Origin: CAYXVB01 sp964467785
Lineage (GTDB): Bacteria; Bdellovibrionota; UBA1018
DNA: 30,021 bases
Assembly (NCBI GenBank): GCA_964467785.1
Contig: CAYXVB010000028.1
Location: forward strand, 1-30,021
Direction: 5' to 3'
Program-made: the position numbers and the translations under genes
The notes under the pieces: model-generated
Seen by the model: only the letters and a program-made list of their open reading frames with translations
Told to the model about the DNA's origin: nothing
The model's database searches: none
Shown here: piece by piece, positions 9,893-18,449 of the stretch
Position numbering within the stretch: the first letter of the stretch is position 1
Layout: every line of letters begins with the position of its first letter

Positions 9893-11991
9893 GCCTCAAA
9901 TTCCTTACCTTGAGGCAATATCACGGAAACACGCGTAAATCGCCCCTGTTCCGAATTCACCTCGATCCGTCCGCCATGCGCTGCGACAATTTTTTGGGAA
10001 ATCGATAACCCCAGCCCGGTCCCTCCCGGCGAGGTCGTGAAGAAAGGGATAAATAGCTTTTCGATGTCCTCGCGCCGGATCCCTTTGCCATTGTCCTCGA
10101 CATAAAGAATCACTTCGCCGTCCGCACGGCGGGTCTCCAGGCCGATTTCTATGGCGGGAGCCCTGGTCTCATGGAGCGCGTGCACCGAGTTCTGGACAAT
10201 ATTGATGAGCACCTGCATCAGCTGCTCCGCCGAAGCGTCGACCCGGACCGGACGATGCGGCGGACGGAACTCCAAGCGGATCTCCGCCGGCAGAGCCGGG
10301 CGCATGTGATCGATTGTCTTCCGGACCAGCGAGCCCAGCTCCACTGGCTTGAGCTCGATGGCAAAGGGCTTGGAATAATCGAGGAATTGGGTGACGACTC
10401 GATTGAGCCGATCCACTTCCTCGATGATCACCCGCAGAAACTGGCTTTCTGGTTTGTCCGCCGACGGGTCAAGCAACTGCGCGGCGCCGCGGATCGCCCC
10501 GAGCGGATTACGAATTTCGTGCGCGAGGCCCGCGGCCATTTCACCCAAGGCGGCAAGACGCTCTTTTTCGCGGGCGCGCGCAAAGACTTCCATGCTCCGA
10601 AGCACGCCGCCGGCTTGCTCAAAATAGGTAAACACCACGGGCAGGAGACCCCAGTTGCCTCCCCAAGGCTCTGGCGGCTGAGGCACCGAGGCCAGAGCGA
10701 AACCCAGGAGCGTGTCGCGATCGAAGACCGGGATCAGGAGATTGGCGCCCAGCGCGCGCATCGCTTCCAAGAGGGCGGCGTACTCCTCGCGGCGCGAACG
10801 ACCGGCGGCGCGCTCGATCTCGTTTTCGAGCATCTGGTCGAGTAAAACCGGAAGCCGGCCGCGGACTCGCTGTCGTCGGCAGTACCGGAGCAGCGGATGC
10901 CCGGAGATCACCTCGCGTGGCGGCTCCGCCCGCGAACCCTCGGTGCCCGGATCGCGGTGTTCCTGCACCAACCGGAAACGCACGCCATCGGAACGCAACG
11001 CATAGAGCGCCGACCAGTCGGGCTCGAGAAAACGCCGCAACGCCTTTTCGATCGCCTGATAAGCCGCGCCCGGCTCGATGATCACCGAAAGCTCGCGCTG
11101 CGCCTCGCGCACCTGCAGCTCGAGGCGCTGATGCTTCTGGGTGAGCAGCCGGCGCGAAAGGTAACCGACAAAACGCCGGATTGGCTCCAAAATGCTCAGG
11201 ACGAGAAAAGAGATGATGAACGAATTGAGGAAAAACAGCGCGGTACTGCGCTGGATCCAGGCGAACACAAGCGAATAAACGCCCGTGAGCATCAGAGCCA
11301 TCCCCAGGAGCACGCCAAAGCGCGTCGCCAGGGCCCCAAAGTTGAGGAGGCGCTGTTGACTGACCGCCTGGCTGATAAAGTAGAGGTACACAGTCAGCCC
11401 GAGATTGCCGAAGACGGGCACCGCGAAACCCAGTGGCGTATTGAGCATCGGCACGTGATCCATCACCGAGGTCGAAAGCACCAAGAGTCCGCCAATGTAG
11501 ATCGCGCTTCGCCGAGCCAGATTCAGCGAGTTGGCCTTGGCGTTACCGGGAGGCCCGAACCAGATCATCCCATCGATCCACATCAATTGAATAAACTGGA
11601 TCACGATCGGCAAGGGCGAGAAATAGACGATCTCCAGCCAGACCGGATCACGCTCCGCCCGAAGCAGCAGAGCGGCCGTCAAAGCGACGCTGGCCACGAT
11701 ACTGAAGCGGAACAGCCAGCGGCTCAAGACACTCTCATTGCGGATCAGGACCCGCACCAGCGCCAAGCCAAACGGGGCGAGCCAAACATTGAACAGCAGG
11801 TGCCAGCGGTAAAAGTTGCCGCCACCCCAGAGATTTTCCAGAAAAAAGGCGATGGCCCATAGGGTGATCACCGCGCAAAGCGCGGCGAAGGTCCAATAAA
11901 GCTTATTTCTGACGTTGCGCGTCAAAACCGACGTGCCTAATGCGAAGCTCGTGATTCCGACCAGTAGCGCTGACTGACTGAGGAGCTCCAT
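9889..11991 (-). CDS. Membrane sensor histidine kinase
   Basis: 700 residues. The N-terminal 270 residues contain about seven hydrophobic segments (roughly 5-22, 32-52, 65-83, 95-110, 160-178, 190-210 and 222-270), resembling 7TM-type sensor modules. Residues about 300-460 form a GAF-like soluble region (VIIEPGAAYQAIEKAL ... ANLLIPVF). The kinase core has the H-box AALGEMAAGLAHEIRNPLG with phospho-acceptor His491, an N-box (NIVQNSVHAL), DNGKGI and GGTGLGLSI. This is the NtrB-like class that usually pairs with sigma-54 activators, in line with the next gene being one. The operon order is kinase, regulator, S4-like protein, all with 4-base overlaps. The ATG at 11991 lacks a strong Shine-Dalgarno. 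Confidence 0.93.
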
Positions 11992-12050
11992 TTTGGCGGC
12001 AGCCTAGCACAAAAGTCCGTGTTGTCCTGTGGGTTTTGAGCGCAATGGCC

Positions 12051-12077
12051 TCAAGCTTCGGACGCCGGGGCCGATAA
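12051..12077 (+). promoter_or_regulatory. Candidate sigma-28 (FliA) promoter for the 12087 gene
   Basis: TCAA (12051-12054), a 15-base spacer, and a perfect GCCGATAA (12070-12077). Consensus is TAAA-N15-GCCGATAA. Only nine bases separate the -10 element from the ATG at 12087, so transcription would begin almost at the start codon, and no Shine-Dalgarno is present. Confidence 0.5.
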
Positions 12078-12086
12078 GTCGGTTAT

Positions 12087-12740
12087 ATGGGCTCGACTTC
12101 TCAATTTAGACGCTTCAAAACAAATCCCGTAGAAATCGCGATCTTTGCCGTAGTGACGATACTTTTCGGCCACTCCGTCTGGCGATTGTTCCACGAGAGC
12201 GCCAATTACAAGCCCAATGCATTGACGAGCATGTCGTCCAATCCTTTGACCGAGGGCCGCGCCCCCGCCTCAGTCCACACCGGCGAGGTCGGAGTCGGCG
12301 CGTTGAACATGCTCACCAAACTCATGGGCGCGGCCACCGCCTCGCAGCCCGCCACCACGTCGGTACAGTCCCCTCTGGCCAGCATTGAGTTTCGTTGCAG
12401 GGACATGTCGGCCACGGATACCGGCGCGCAAAAGATCCGACTAACCGGAGCGAGCTGCGCTCCGCTGGTCGCAAACCCCACCGCACGCCAGCCCGCGTCC
12501 GTCACCTCGACGTCCACGGAGGCCGCCTCAGCGACCGAAGTTGCCGAAGGACTTCCGTCCGAGACCCGGATCTACAACCAAGCCAACCGCTTCGCCGCCA
12601 CGGTTTTCCAGGATTCGTCGACCCGCAGGTTCACGACGGATTACATTCCGCTCGTTTCCGGCGCCAATCCGATCCGGATCCAGTTCATCTACAAGGGTGG
12701 CCAGAGTTACAGCCAGGACTTCGTCGTCACGCGTCAGTAG
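12087..12740 (+). CDS. Membrane-anchored hypothetical protein
   Basis: 217 residues. A basic N-terminus (SQFRRFKTNP) is followed by one hydrophobic segment at about 16-33 (EIAIFAVVTILFGHSVWRLF), giving a type II-like anchor with the rest outside the cytoplasm. Residues 45-100 are Ser/Thr/Ala-rich and probably a flexible linker. Residues about 98-128 hold two Cys (FRCRDMSA ... GASCAP) that could form a disulphide; a second linker follows, and the end (150-217) has strand-like stretches such as TRIYNQANRFAATVF and IRIQFIYKGGQSYSQDFVV. No family is recognised. It converges on the aminopeptidase gene with two bases between stops. A sigma-28-like promoter just upstream hints at co-expression with flagellar genes; the mature role is unknown. 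Confidence 0.8.
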   Translation: MGSTSQFRRFKTNPVEIAIFAVVTILFGHSVWRLFHESANYKPNALTSMSSNPLTEGRAPASVHTGEVGVGALNMLTKLMGAATASQPATTSVQSPLASIEFRCRDMSATDTGAQKIRLTGASCAPLVANPTARQPASVTSTSTEAASATEVAEGLPSETRIYNQANRFAATVFQDSSTRRFTTDYIPLVSGANPIRIQFIYKGGQSYSQDFVVTRQ

Positions 12741-12742
12741 GC

Positions 12743-15421
12743 TTACTTCAAACCTGCGCCGCGCTCCTCGACGAGCGAACGAAGCTTACGATGTTCCTCC
12801 TGCAGTTTCTCGAGCTGCTCTTTGAGGGTGGCAACCGACTCGGGAGCGGTGCCAGCCATTGCCACCGAGTCCATCGCCATCTGCGCGTGACGCTTGACGC
12901 GACCGTCGGTGTCGAGCGTCCTGATCCGCGCGAGCATGCCGGAGGCTTCCGGGGCTTCGCTCGTCTCGAGCGCGTGCACGAGCGCCATGCGCAGGCGGAA
13001 GTTATCCTCGTCGCAGAGAGCGCCCAAAATCTCCAGGATCCGGGCACGGACTGCGGGCACCCCCGTACGAACGACAGGGCCCAGCGCCGCCACGGCGGCC
13101 ACGCGGGCTTCGGGCTGCATTCCTCGACGGGTCCATTCGAGCAGTAGGTCGAGCGCGCGCGAATGCTCGCCGCGGCCCAGGCCAGGAACCTGGGCTAGAG
13201 CGCGGAGCGCAGCCCCGCGGATGACGTCTCGATAGCTGTCCTTGACGAGTTTGCGTGAAAGGAACTCCACCACGTCGCCTTCGGACTTCGGGTTCGATGC
13301 GCCCGGGGCAAACTGCGAAACAGCCCATGCATAGACGGCATCCGCTTCGACGTAATAGCTCTCATCGCGCTCCGCCAGCGCCCGGAGCGCGTGCGAGGCC
13401 TTGGCGTCCTTGTAGCTGCCCAACGCTTTTACGAGCGCGCGGCGCGCTTTGGGATTCCCCACGCCCAGGCCCTCGATCAGCGCATCGCGCGCGGAATCGA
13501 GCCGGACTTTCTCGAGCACAGAGGCCGCTTCGGCTTGCACGCCCCAGAACGGGTCATTTAAAAGCGCTTTTTTTAGAGCGGCGATCACATCGGGATCCAC
13601 GATCTTGCCGAGCTCCTGCGCCGCCTCGATTCGGCCCATGCAATCGGCGTCCGAAGCGAGCTGGTAAAGCAGCAACTCCTTAGGCCGCGGAAACTTCAAG
13701 GTCTTCGGAATCGTGTGATCAGGATCGAAACGGACCATCAGGGGCTTCGAAGGCAATGCGAGGAAAAGTCGATCGCGCGCTTCGCCCAGCTCGACGACCT
13801 CCGTGACTTTCTTGCCACCCTCAAGCGTAAACTCGATTTTGACGGGCAGGTGGAATAGATGGGTCGTCGCCCCGTTTTCGGTCTTGGTGGGCGCGCCGCC
13901 GGTCTGCTTCTGCTCGATGACGAGCTCGGCGCGCTTCTTCTCTTCGTGCCAGCTGTAGCTGAGCTCAAACTCGGGATAGCCCGCGCCAAAGATCCACTCG
14001 TCGAAGAATCGGCGCATGTTGCGTCCGGTGGCGTCTTCGATCGCGCGGATCAGGTCGAGCGTCTCGACACTCGAACCCTTGTGGCGGTTCAAGTAAAGAT
14101 TGACCGACTTCCAAAACAGCTCGGGTCCGAGCTGCGCGCGGAGCAAATTCAGCACGAGTCCGCCCTTCTGGTAAAGATGCGTATCGAAGAGGTCAATCGG
14201 CTCGATGTAAGTATTGCAGACGATCGGGCGCCGGTAGGAGCCGCCATCTTCGGCGAAGTGCTCCTGCAGGTCCTGGTATGAATAGTACTTGCCTTCCTCG
14301 AGGCCCCCGCCCTCGCTCCCCTGGCCTTGGCGGTTCTCCACCCACACGCGCTCCATGAAAGTCGCGAAACCCTCGTTGAGCCAGCCATGGGACCAATCGC
14401 GGCAGGTCACCAGGTCGCCGAACCACTGGTGCGCGAGCTCGTGGGAGACGAGCGGATCGCTCGTAAAGTCCAAATGTGCGCGCGCATCGTGGAGCGTGAG
14501 ATCCGTCTGCGTGGTGGCCGAGGTGTTTTCCATGCCGCCAAAGATGAAGTCCTGCACCGCGACCTGGCTGTATTTTTCGTAAGCATAAGGAACGCCGGTG
14601 ACTTTTTCGAAAGTCTCGATCATTTTGGGAGTATTGCCAAAAGCGCGCTTGCCGTCGTCAACGCGGCCGGGCGCGACAAAGTATTGCACCGGCAAACCGC
14701 GCGGACCCTGATCCGCCCATTCCTCGAACCGCGCCACCGCAAGAGTCACGAGATACATGACGTGCGGGACGCCGAGCTTGTAGTGAAATCGGGTGTTCCC
14801 CCCGACATCCTCACGCTTGAGAAGCGCGCCATTGGACACGGCGGTATAACCTTGAGGCACCGTGGCGATCACTTCGGAGGTGGCTTTCTGGTTCGGGTAA
14901 TCGAACGACGGGAACCAGTAGCGCGAATCCTCGTCCTGGCCCTGCGTCCAGACCTGATGCGGTTTGCCCGGGTAAAATTCATCGGGTCCGGTGAAGTAAA
15001 TCCCGCGCCGGGGATTCGTGGCGCGATACTTCACCGCGAACTCGAGGATCTCGCCCGGCTCGGGACGCCCGCGTCCTTCGAGGTCGATCCAGAGCGCATT
15101 GCCCTCGACCGTGAACGCGGCGGACTTGCCGTCGACCCTGGCTTCCTCGATAGTCAGGCCGATCTGGTCGAGCTTGATCCGTGATTGGCCTGGGCTCACC
15201 GCGCGGACCCGTTGAGTCACCGTGCCGGCGAGTTGTCTGCCGACCGGATCAATCGAAAGATCCAAGCGGACATGCTCGAGCTTGAACGGAAGGTCGGGCG
15301 CGTAATGGGGGCGCGAACCGGTGACCGCGAAAGGCTTGCGGCCCTTGCTCGCGGCGACGCGACTGACGGTGTGTTCAAAGCAGTGACGACAGACAGATTT
15401 TTCTCTCATAAGGGGGCCCAT
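12743..15421 (-). CDS. M1-family zinc aminopeptidase with C-terminal HEAT-like repeats
   Basis: 892 residues (891-888 if the second Met at 15409 is used; neither start has a clear Shine-Dalgarno). Cleaves N-terminal residues from peptides. Residues 45-240 form the N-terminal beta domain. The catalytic domain has the exopeptidase motif GGMEN (295-299), zinc-binding HELAH (327-331) and third ligand Glu350 in WLNEGFATF, the exact M1 spacing. From about 600 onward the protein has Ala/Leu-rich paired helices (for example ALKKALLNDPFWGVQAEAA and ALIEGLGVGNPKARRALVKA) like HEAT repeats, in place of the usual ERAP/PepN helical domain, and ends in a short coiled coil. An unusual N-terminal extension carries CRHCFEH. 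No signal peptide, so cytoplasmic. Confidence 0.93.
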   Translation of the reverse strand: MGPLMREKSVCRHCFEHTVSRVAASKGRKPFAVTGSRPHYAPDLPFKLEHVRLDLSIDPVGRQLAGTVTQRVRAVSPGQSRIKLDQIGLTIEEARVDGKSAAFTVEGNALWIDLEGRGRPEPGEILEFAVKYRATNPRRGIYFTGPDEFYPGKPHQVWTQGQDEDSRYWFPSFDYPNQKATSEVIATVPQGYTAVSNGALLKREDVGGNTRFHYKLGVPHVMYLVTLAVARFEEWADQGPRGLPVQYFVAPGRVDDGKRAFGNTPKMIETFEKVTGVPYAYEKYSQVAVQDFIFGGMENTSATTQTDLTLHDARAHLDFTSDPLVSHELAHQWFGDLVTCRDWSHGWLNEGFATFMERVWVENRQGQGSEGGGLEEGKYYSYQDLQEHFAEDGGSYRRPIVCNTYIEPIDLFDTHLYQKGGLVLNLLRAQLGPELFWKSVNLYLNRHKGSSVETLDLIRAIEDATGRNMRRFFDEWIFGAGYPEFELSYSWHEEKKRAELVIEQKQTGGAPTKTENGATTHLFHLPVKIEFTLEGGKKVTEVVELGEARDRLFLALPSKPLMVRFDPDHTIPKTLKFPRPKELLLYQLASDADCMGRIEAAQELGKIVDPDVIAALKKALLNDPFWGVQAEAASVLEKVRLDSARDALIEGLGVGNPKARRALVKALGSYKDAKASHALRALAERDESYYVEADAVYAWAVSQFAPGASNPKSEGDVVEFLSRKLVKDSYRDVIRGAALRALAQVPGLGRGEHSRALDLLLEWTRRGMQPEARVAAVAALGPVVRTGVPAVRARILEILGALCDEDNFRLRMALVHALETSEAPEASGMLARIRTLDTDGRVKRHAQMAMDSVAMAGTAPESVATLKEQLEKLQEEHRKLRSLVEERGAGLK

Positions 15422-15534
15422 CCAATCATCAGTTGGGCGGCGCTGGCAAGCGGTCTGCCTTGACGCATCTGCGCCATGCCATCAAACCGTCAAACGCCTA
15501 GCGTAAGCTCCGTATCATGTCACTTCCGGAGCCT

Positions 15535-15542
15535 GCCGATAA
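15535..15542 (+). promoter_or_regulatory. Sigma-28-like -10 element before paralog B
   Basis: A perfect GCCGATAA lies eight bases ahead of the preferred ATG at 15551. The expected -35 position (15516-15519, CATG) matches poorly, so this is weaker than the sites before 12087 and 19823. Confidence 0.3.
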
Positions 15543-15550
15543 GAAACAGA

Positions 15551-18427
15551 ATGAGTGGTGTTTTCAAGGGCCTTACGATCCTCCTGTCCCTGACCGTCGC
15601 GCAATCTGCCGCGGTGCCGGCACTGCATCGTCCGGCACTTGCTGCCGAAGTCATGCGCGGCGCTGCGCAAGATTCCACGTCCCCGACCCTCACCCAGCTC
15701 GAGTCAGCCCTCGGAGAACGGATCGTCCGGGTGCCCGAGTTCCAGTTCATCCGGGAGGAAGCCTCCCGGCTCGGAGTGCGCGCGTGGCTCTTCGGCGGTA
15801 CGGCCGCGGGCTTCGGCCACTACGTCAAATGGGACCTGCTGCGCGAAAAAGGAGACCCGCGCTTCCAGCCCGATCGCTTTGATTACGACTACACCAACAT
15901 TTACCGCTCCACCCAAGACCTGGACATCGTGATCGACGGGCCACCCGAAAAAGCGCAACAACTCCAGAGTCTCCTCGCCAAGAACTATCCCCACCTTCAG
16001 GGCTCGAAGTCCGCGTGGGAGGTCCGTCTGCTCCGCGAGGACATGGGCGAGAAGCAGGCGCTGCTCTTTAATCCGGACTTCCTCAACCAGCACACGGACT
16101 CAAACTCTACCGGGATGATTGAGCTCACCCCGCCCCCTCGCGGTGAGCCCGTCGCCAGGGACCTGCGTGACTGGAACGCCCACGCGCCCCACTTCCTCAA
16201 GGACCTGCACGAAGGCTCGCTTCATTACTATTTCTCGCCCTCGCATGAGGCGACGAAATTTGCGAGAGAGGGCCGCAATCCGCCGATTCTTTCGGCAATC
16301 CGCTACCTCACCAAGGCGTTCCAATACGAGCTCAAGCTCCGGCCCGAGGATCTCGCGCAGATTAAGCAGGTCATCGCGCAATACGATCCAGGCGCCAAGG
16401 TTTCCAATTACGTCTCGGAGTGGATCGAGTGGAACGGAAGGAAGCTGATCCAGAACGCCGTCAACATCGAGTATGCGGTCAAGACCCTGGATGAGCTGGG
16501 CCTCCGCTCCAAGCTCCGCGCAAGGGGCGACCCTAGAGAGGTCGACTCACTGGCCTGGTGGATGAACAAGGAACCGCTCCGGACAGAGCCGCTCGGCACC
16601 ACGGGCCGGACGGCGCGGGAGATCTTCGAGCAGAAAGGCTGGAGCAAACCAGGAGGACCGCTCGTGGTGGCGCACGAGACCCGCAACTTCCTGGCCTATG
16701 AGTCCATCACCCGCGCGCACACGGGCGATCCCAATGTGCTCACCTCGCGCGACGGAGCTGTCGGCGAGGCGGCCGTCCACGGCAATGGCTTTTATACCCG
16801 CGTGGGGCGCGAAGGCGCGCGCGGCACCGGGCTCACCATCCGTTTCACCCTGGCTCCCGAAGCGCGCGAGGGCACTGACTTCGTCCTCGGCAAAGACGAC
16901 GCCCAAGAATACGTCATCCTCCGCAACAAGCGAGCGATCCGGGTCATCCCCGAGAGCCTGAATCTGGGAGTAGTCGAGTACTTCGAGATGCTGGCCCAAC
17001 ATCACCAATTTGCGAGCTCGGATCGAGGGATCCTTGAAAAACTGAAGCGAAGGCTCCAGGCCAGGGCCGCCGCGGTCACTCCCGAGGAGGCCGAGAAGAT
17101 CCTGGCGATCGTCAAAGCCTCCCCGCCCGGGTCGGAGCTCCACAAGGAGTGGTTCTCCCTTCCGGTGAGCACCCGGTATCCGGACGAGATGAGAGTCTTC
17201 CTCCGCACCACGGACAACGGCTGGAACTTCGGCCTGATCCAACATATGGCCTCGCAACGCCACTGGGCCGACAACACACCCTTCATGCAGACTGCCATCG
17301 GGCTCAATCATTACAAAGTCGACAGCGCTATCGTCGAAGCTTTCTTGCGCAGTCCCGTCTGGCCGGGACACTCGCTCGGCTGCGGGATGCTACTGCGATT
17401 GCTGGAGCGTTTAGAGGCCCGGAGCAGGTTCGCGCTCAATCCCGGGCTGGCTCCCTGGCATGAGTCCCCGTGCGCCCCCCGGATCTTGGAGGCTTTCAAG
17501 GACCATCACTCGACCAGCGAGATGATCAAGCTACTGGCTCGCAATGGCTGGACCGAACGCCCCGAGGTCCCGGCGATCCTCGGGAAGATCGTGGAGGAAA
17601 GCGACCACTATCATCCCGAAATCGCCTCCCAAGTCCTGGTCCATCCTTACTGGGCAAAGCGCCCCGAAGGCATCCGGATGTTCCGCACCATTCTTGAGCG
17701 CCTCGACCCAAGTGACCACAACACCGTGCTTCGCACCCTGGAGCAGCCGCTGGCCCATGAACATTGGATCGGGCATCCGGAGTTCCCGGACCTTTTCCAG
17801 AAGATCCGCGAGATCAAGCGGGGGAACGACACGTTCTTCCTCATGAAGAACCCGAAATGGGGCGAGATTCCGGAGGCCATGGACTTCCTGGAAAAGGCCG
17901 TCCTCGATAAGCCGGCACTCGCCCTAAGTGCGGGACTCCGGCATGAGGGCTGGGAAAAATACCCGCGGCTGGTGCAGCAGGCCCTCGATCGGAACGACCC
18001 CAAGATCGACGCTGTCATCGTCGAAAAGATTATCTCCGAAGATCACTGGGCCAGGGCGCATCCCGAGTTCCTGCGCACGATCCTCGGTCGGGGCATCGCC
18101 GCTTCCCGCTGGCAGAGCCTGATGTCCGGTGAAGCCCGCCGCAGATACGCCGAGCGGGCCGAGGTGGATCTGGCGATCGCGGTTTTCTTGCTCGCCGAGG
18201 CGCGCTGGGCCGGTCGACCGGAGGGATTCGAGGCGCTGAAAACCCTCGTCGAACGCGGGACCGCCGACGAGGCCTTGCAGAAATACGTCCTCTCCCACCC
18301 GCAATGGCAGACCCATCCGGACCTACTCAAATTGACCGGAGGCGAGCCGGTGACGCTCGAGCGGGTGCGCGAAGGACTGGCCCGTGCGCGGGGCTGCGCC
18401 GGGCTTTTTTCCCGGCTGCTTCGATGA
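15551..18427 (+). CDS. Secreted large protein: predicted CCA/PAP-like nucleotidyltransferase + ADP-ribosyltransferase-like domain + W-P repeats (paralog B)
   Basis: 958 residues from ATG 15551, chosen because a signal peptide starts there (MSGVFKGLTILLSLTVAQSA, cleavage near ALAAE); the frame is open back to 15476. The key positions mirror paralog A: LFGGTAA (GGT 82-84), DLDIVID (123-129), WEVR (Glu157), then PILSAIRYLTK ... RPEDLAQIKQ near 245-273, which resembles the class II CCA-adding enzyme neck. The ADP-ribosyltransferase-like segment has VVAHETRNF (His375), YESI, GNGFY (Tyr415), LAPEAREGTDF and QEYVI (Glu453), and ends in RVIPES. Residues about 480-930 are roughly ten helical repeats marked by a Trp and a Pro-Glu pair (GWTERPE, YWAKRPE, HWIGHPE, RWAGRPE). 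The end is CAGLFSRLL, recalling CAELYRVI in paralog A. Function is inferred. Confidence 0.68.
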   Translation: MSGVFKGLTILLSLTVAQSAAVPALHRPALAAEVMRGAAQDSTSPTLTQLESALGERIVRVPEFQFIREEASRLGVRAWLFGGTAAGFGHYVKWDLLREKGDPRFQPDRFDYDYTNIYRSTQDLDIVIDGPPEKAQQLQSLLAKNYPHLQGSKSAWEVRLLREDMGEKQALLFNPDFLNQHTDSNSTGMIELTPPPRGEPVARDLRDWNAHAPHFLKDLHEGSLHYYFSPSHEATKFAREGRNPPILSAIRYLTKAFQYELKLRPEDLAQIKQVIAQYDPGAKVSNYVSEWIEWNGRKLIQNAVNIEYAVKTLDELGLRSKLRARGDPREVDSLAWWMNKEPLRTEPLGTTGRTAREIFEQKGWSKPGGPLVVAHETRNFLAYESITRAHTGDPNVLTSRDGAVGEAAVHGNGFYTRVGREGARGTGLTIRFTLAPEAREGTDFVLGKDDAQEYVILRNKRAIRVIPESLNLGVVEYFEMLAQHHQFASSDRGILEKLKRRLQARAAAVTPEEAEKILAIVKASPPGSELHKEWFSLPVSTRYPDEMRVFLRTTDNGWNFGLIQHMASQRHWADNTPFMQTAIGLNHYKVDSAIVEAFLRSPVWPGHSLGCGMLLRLLERLEARSRFALNPGLAPWHESPCAPRILEAFKDHHSTSEMIKLLARNGWTERPEVPAILGKIVEESDHYHPEIASQVLVHPYWAKRPEGIRMFRTILERLDPSDHNTVLRTLEQPLAHEHWIGHPEFPDLFQKIREIKRGNDTFFLMKNPKWGEIPEAMDFLEKAVLDKPALALSAGLRHEGWEKYPRLVQQALDRNDPKIDAVIVEKIISEDHWARAHPEFLRTILGRGIAASRWQSLMSGEARRRYAERAEVDLAIAVFLLAEARWAGRPEGFEALKTLVERGTADEALQKYVLSHPQWQTHPDLLKLTGGEPVTLERVREGLARARGCAGLFSRLLR

Positions 18428-18449
18428 GAAGCGCGCTCGGGCAGCGGAA

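Noticed and set aside
10897..11862. 321-codon open frame antisense to the histidine kinase
   Set aside because: Shadow of the kinase's membrane and GAF-like region, charged and low in complexity.
14327..15184. 285-codon open frame antisense to the aminopeptidase
   Set aside because: Overlaps the catalytic M1 motifs on the other strand; no recognisable features.
18390..18420. GCCGGG...CCCGGC hairpin at the end of paralog B
   Set aside because: It lies within the coding sequence, its T-tract is in the loop, and no U-run follows, so it is not a convincing terminator.
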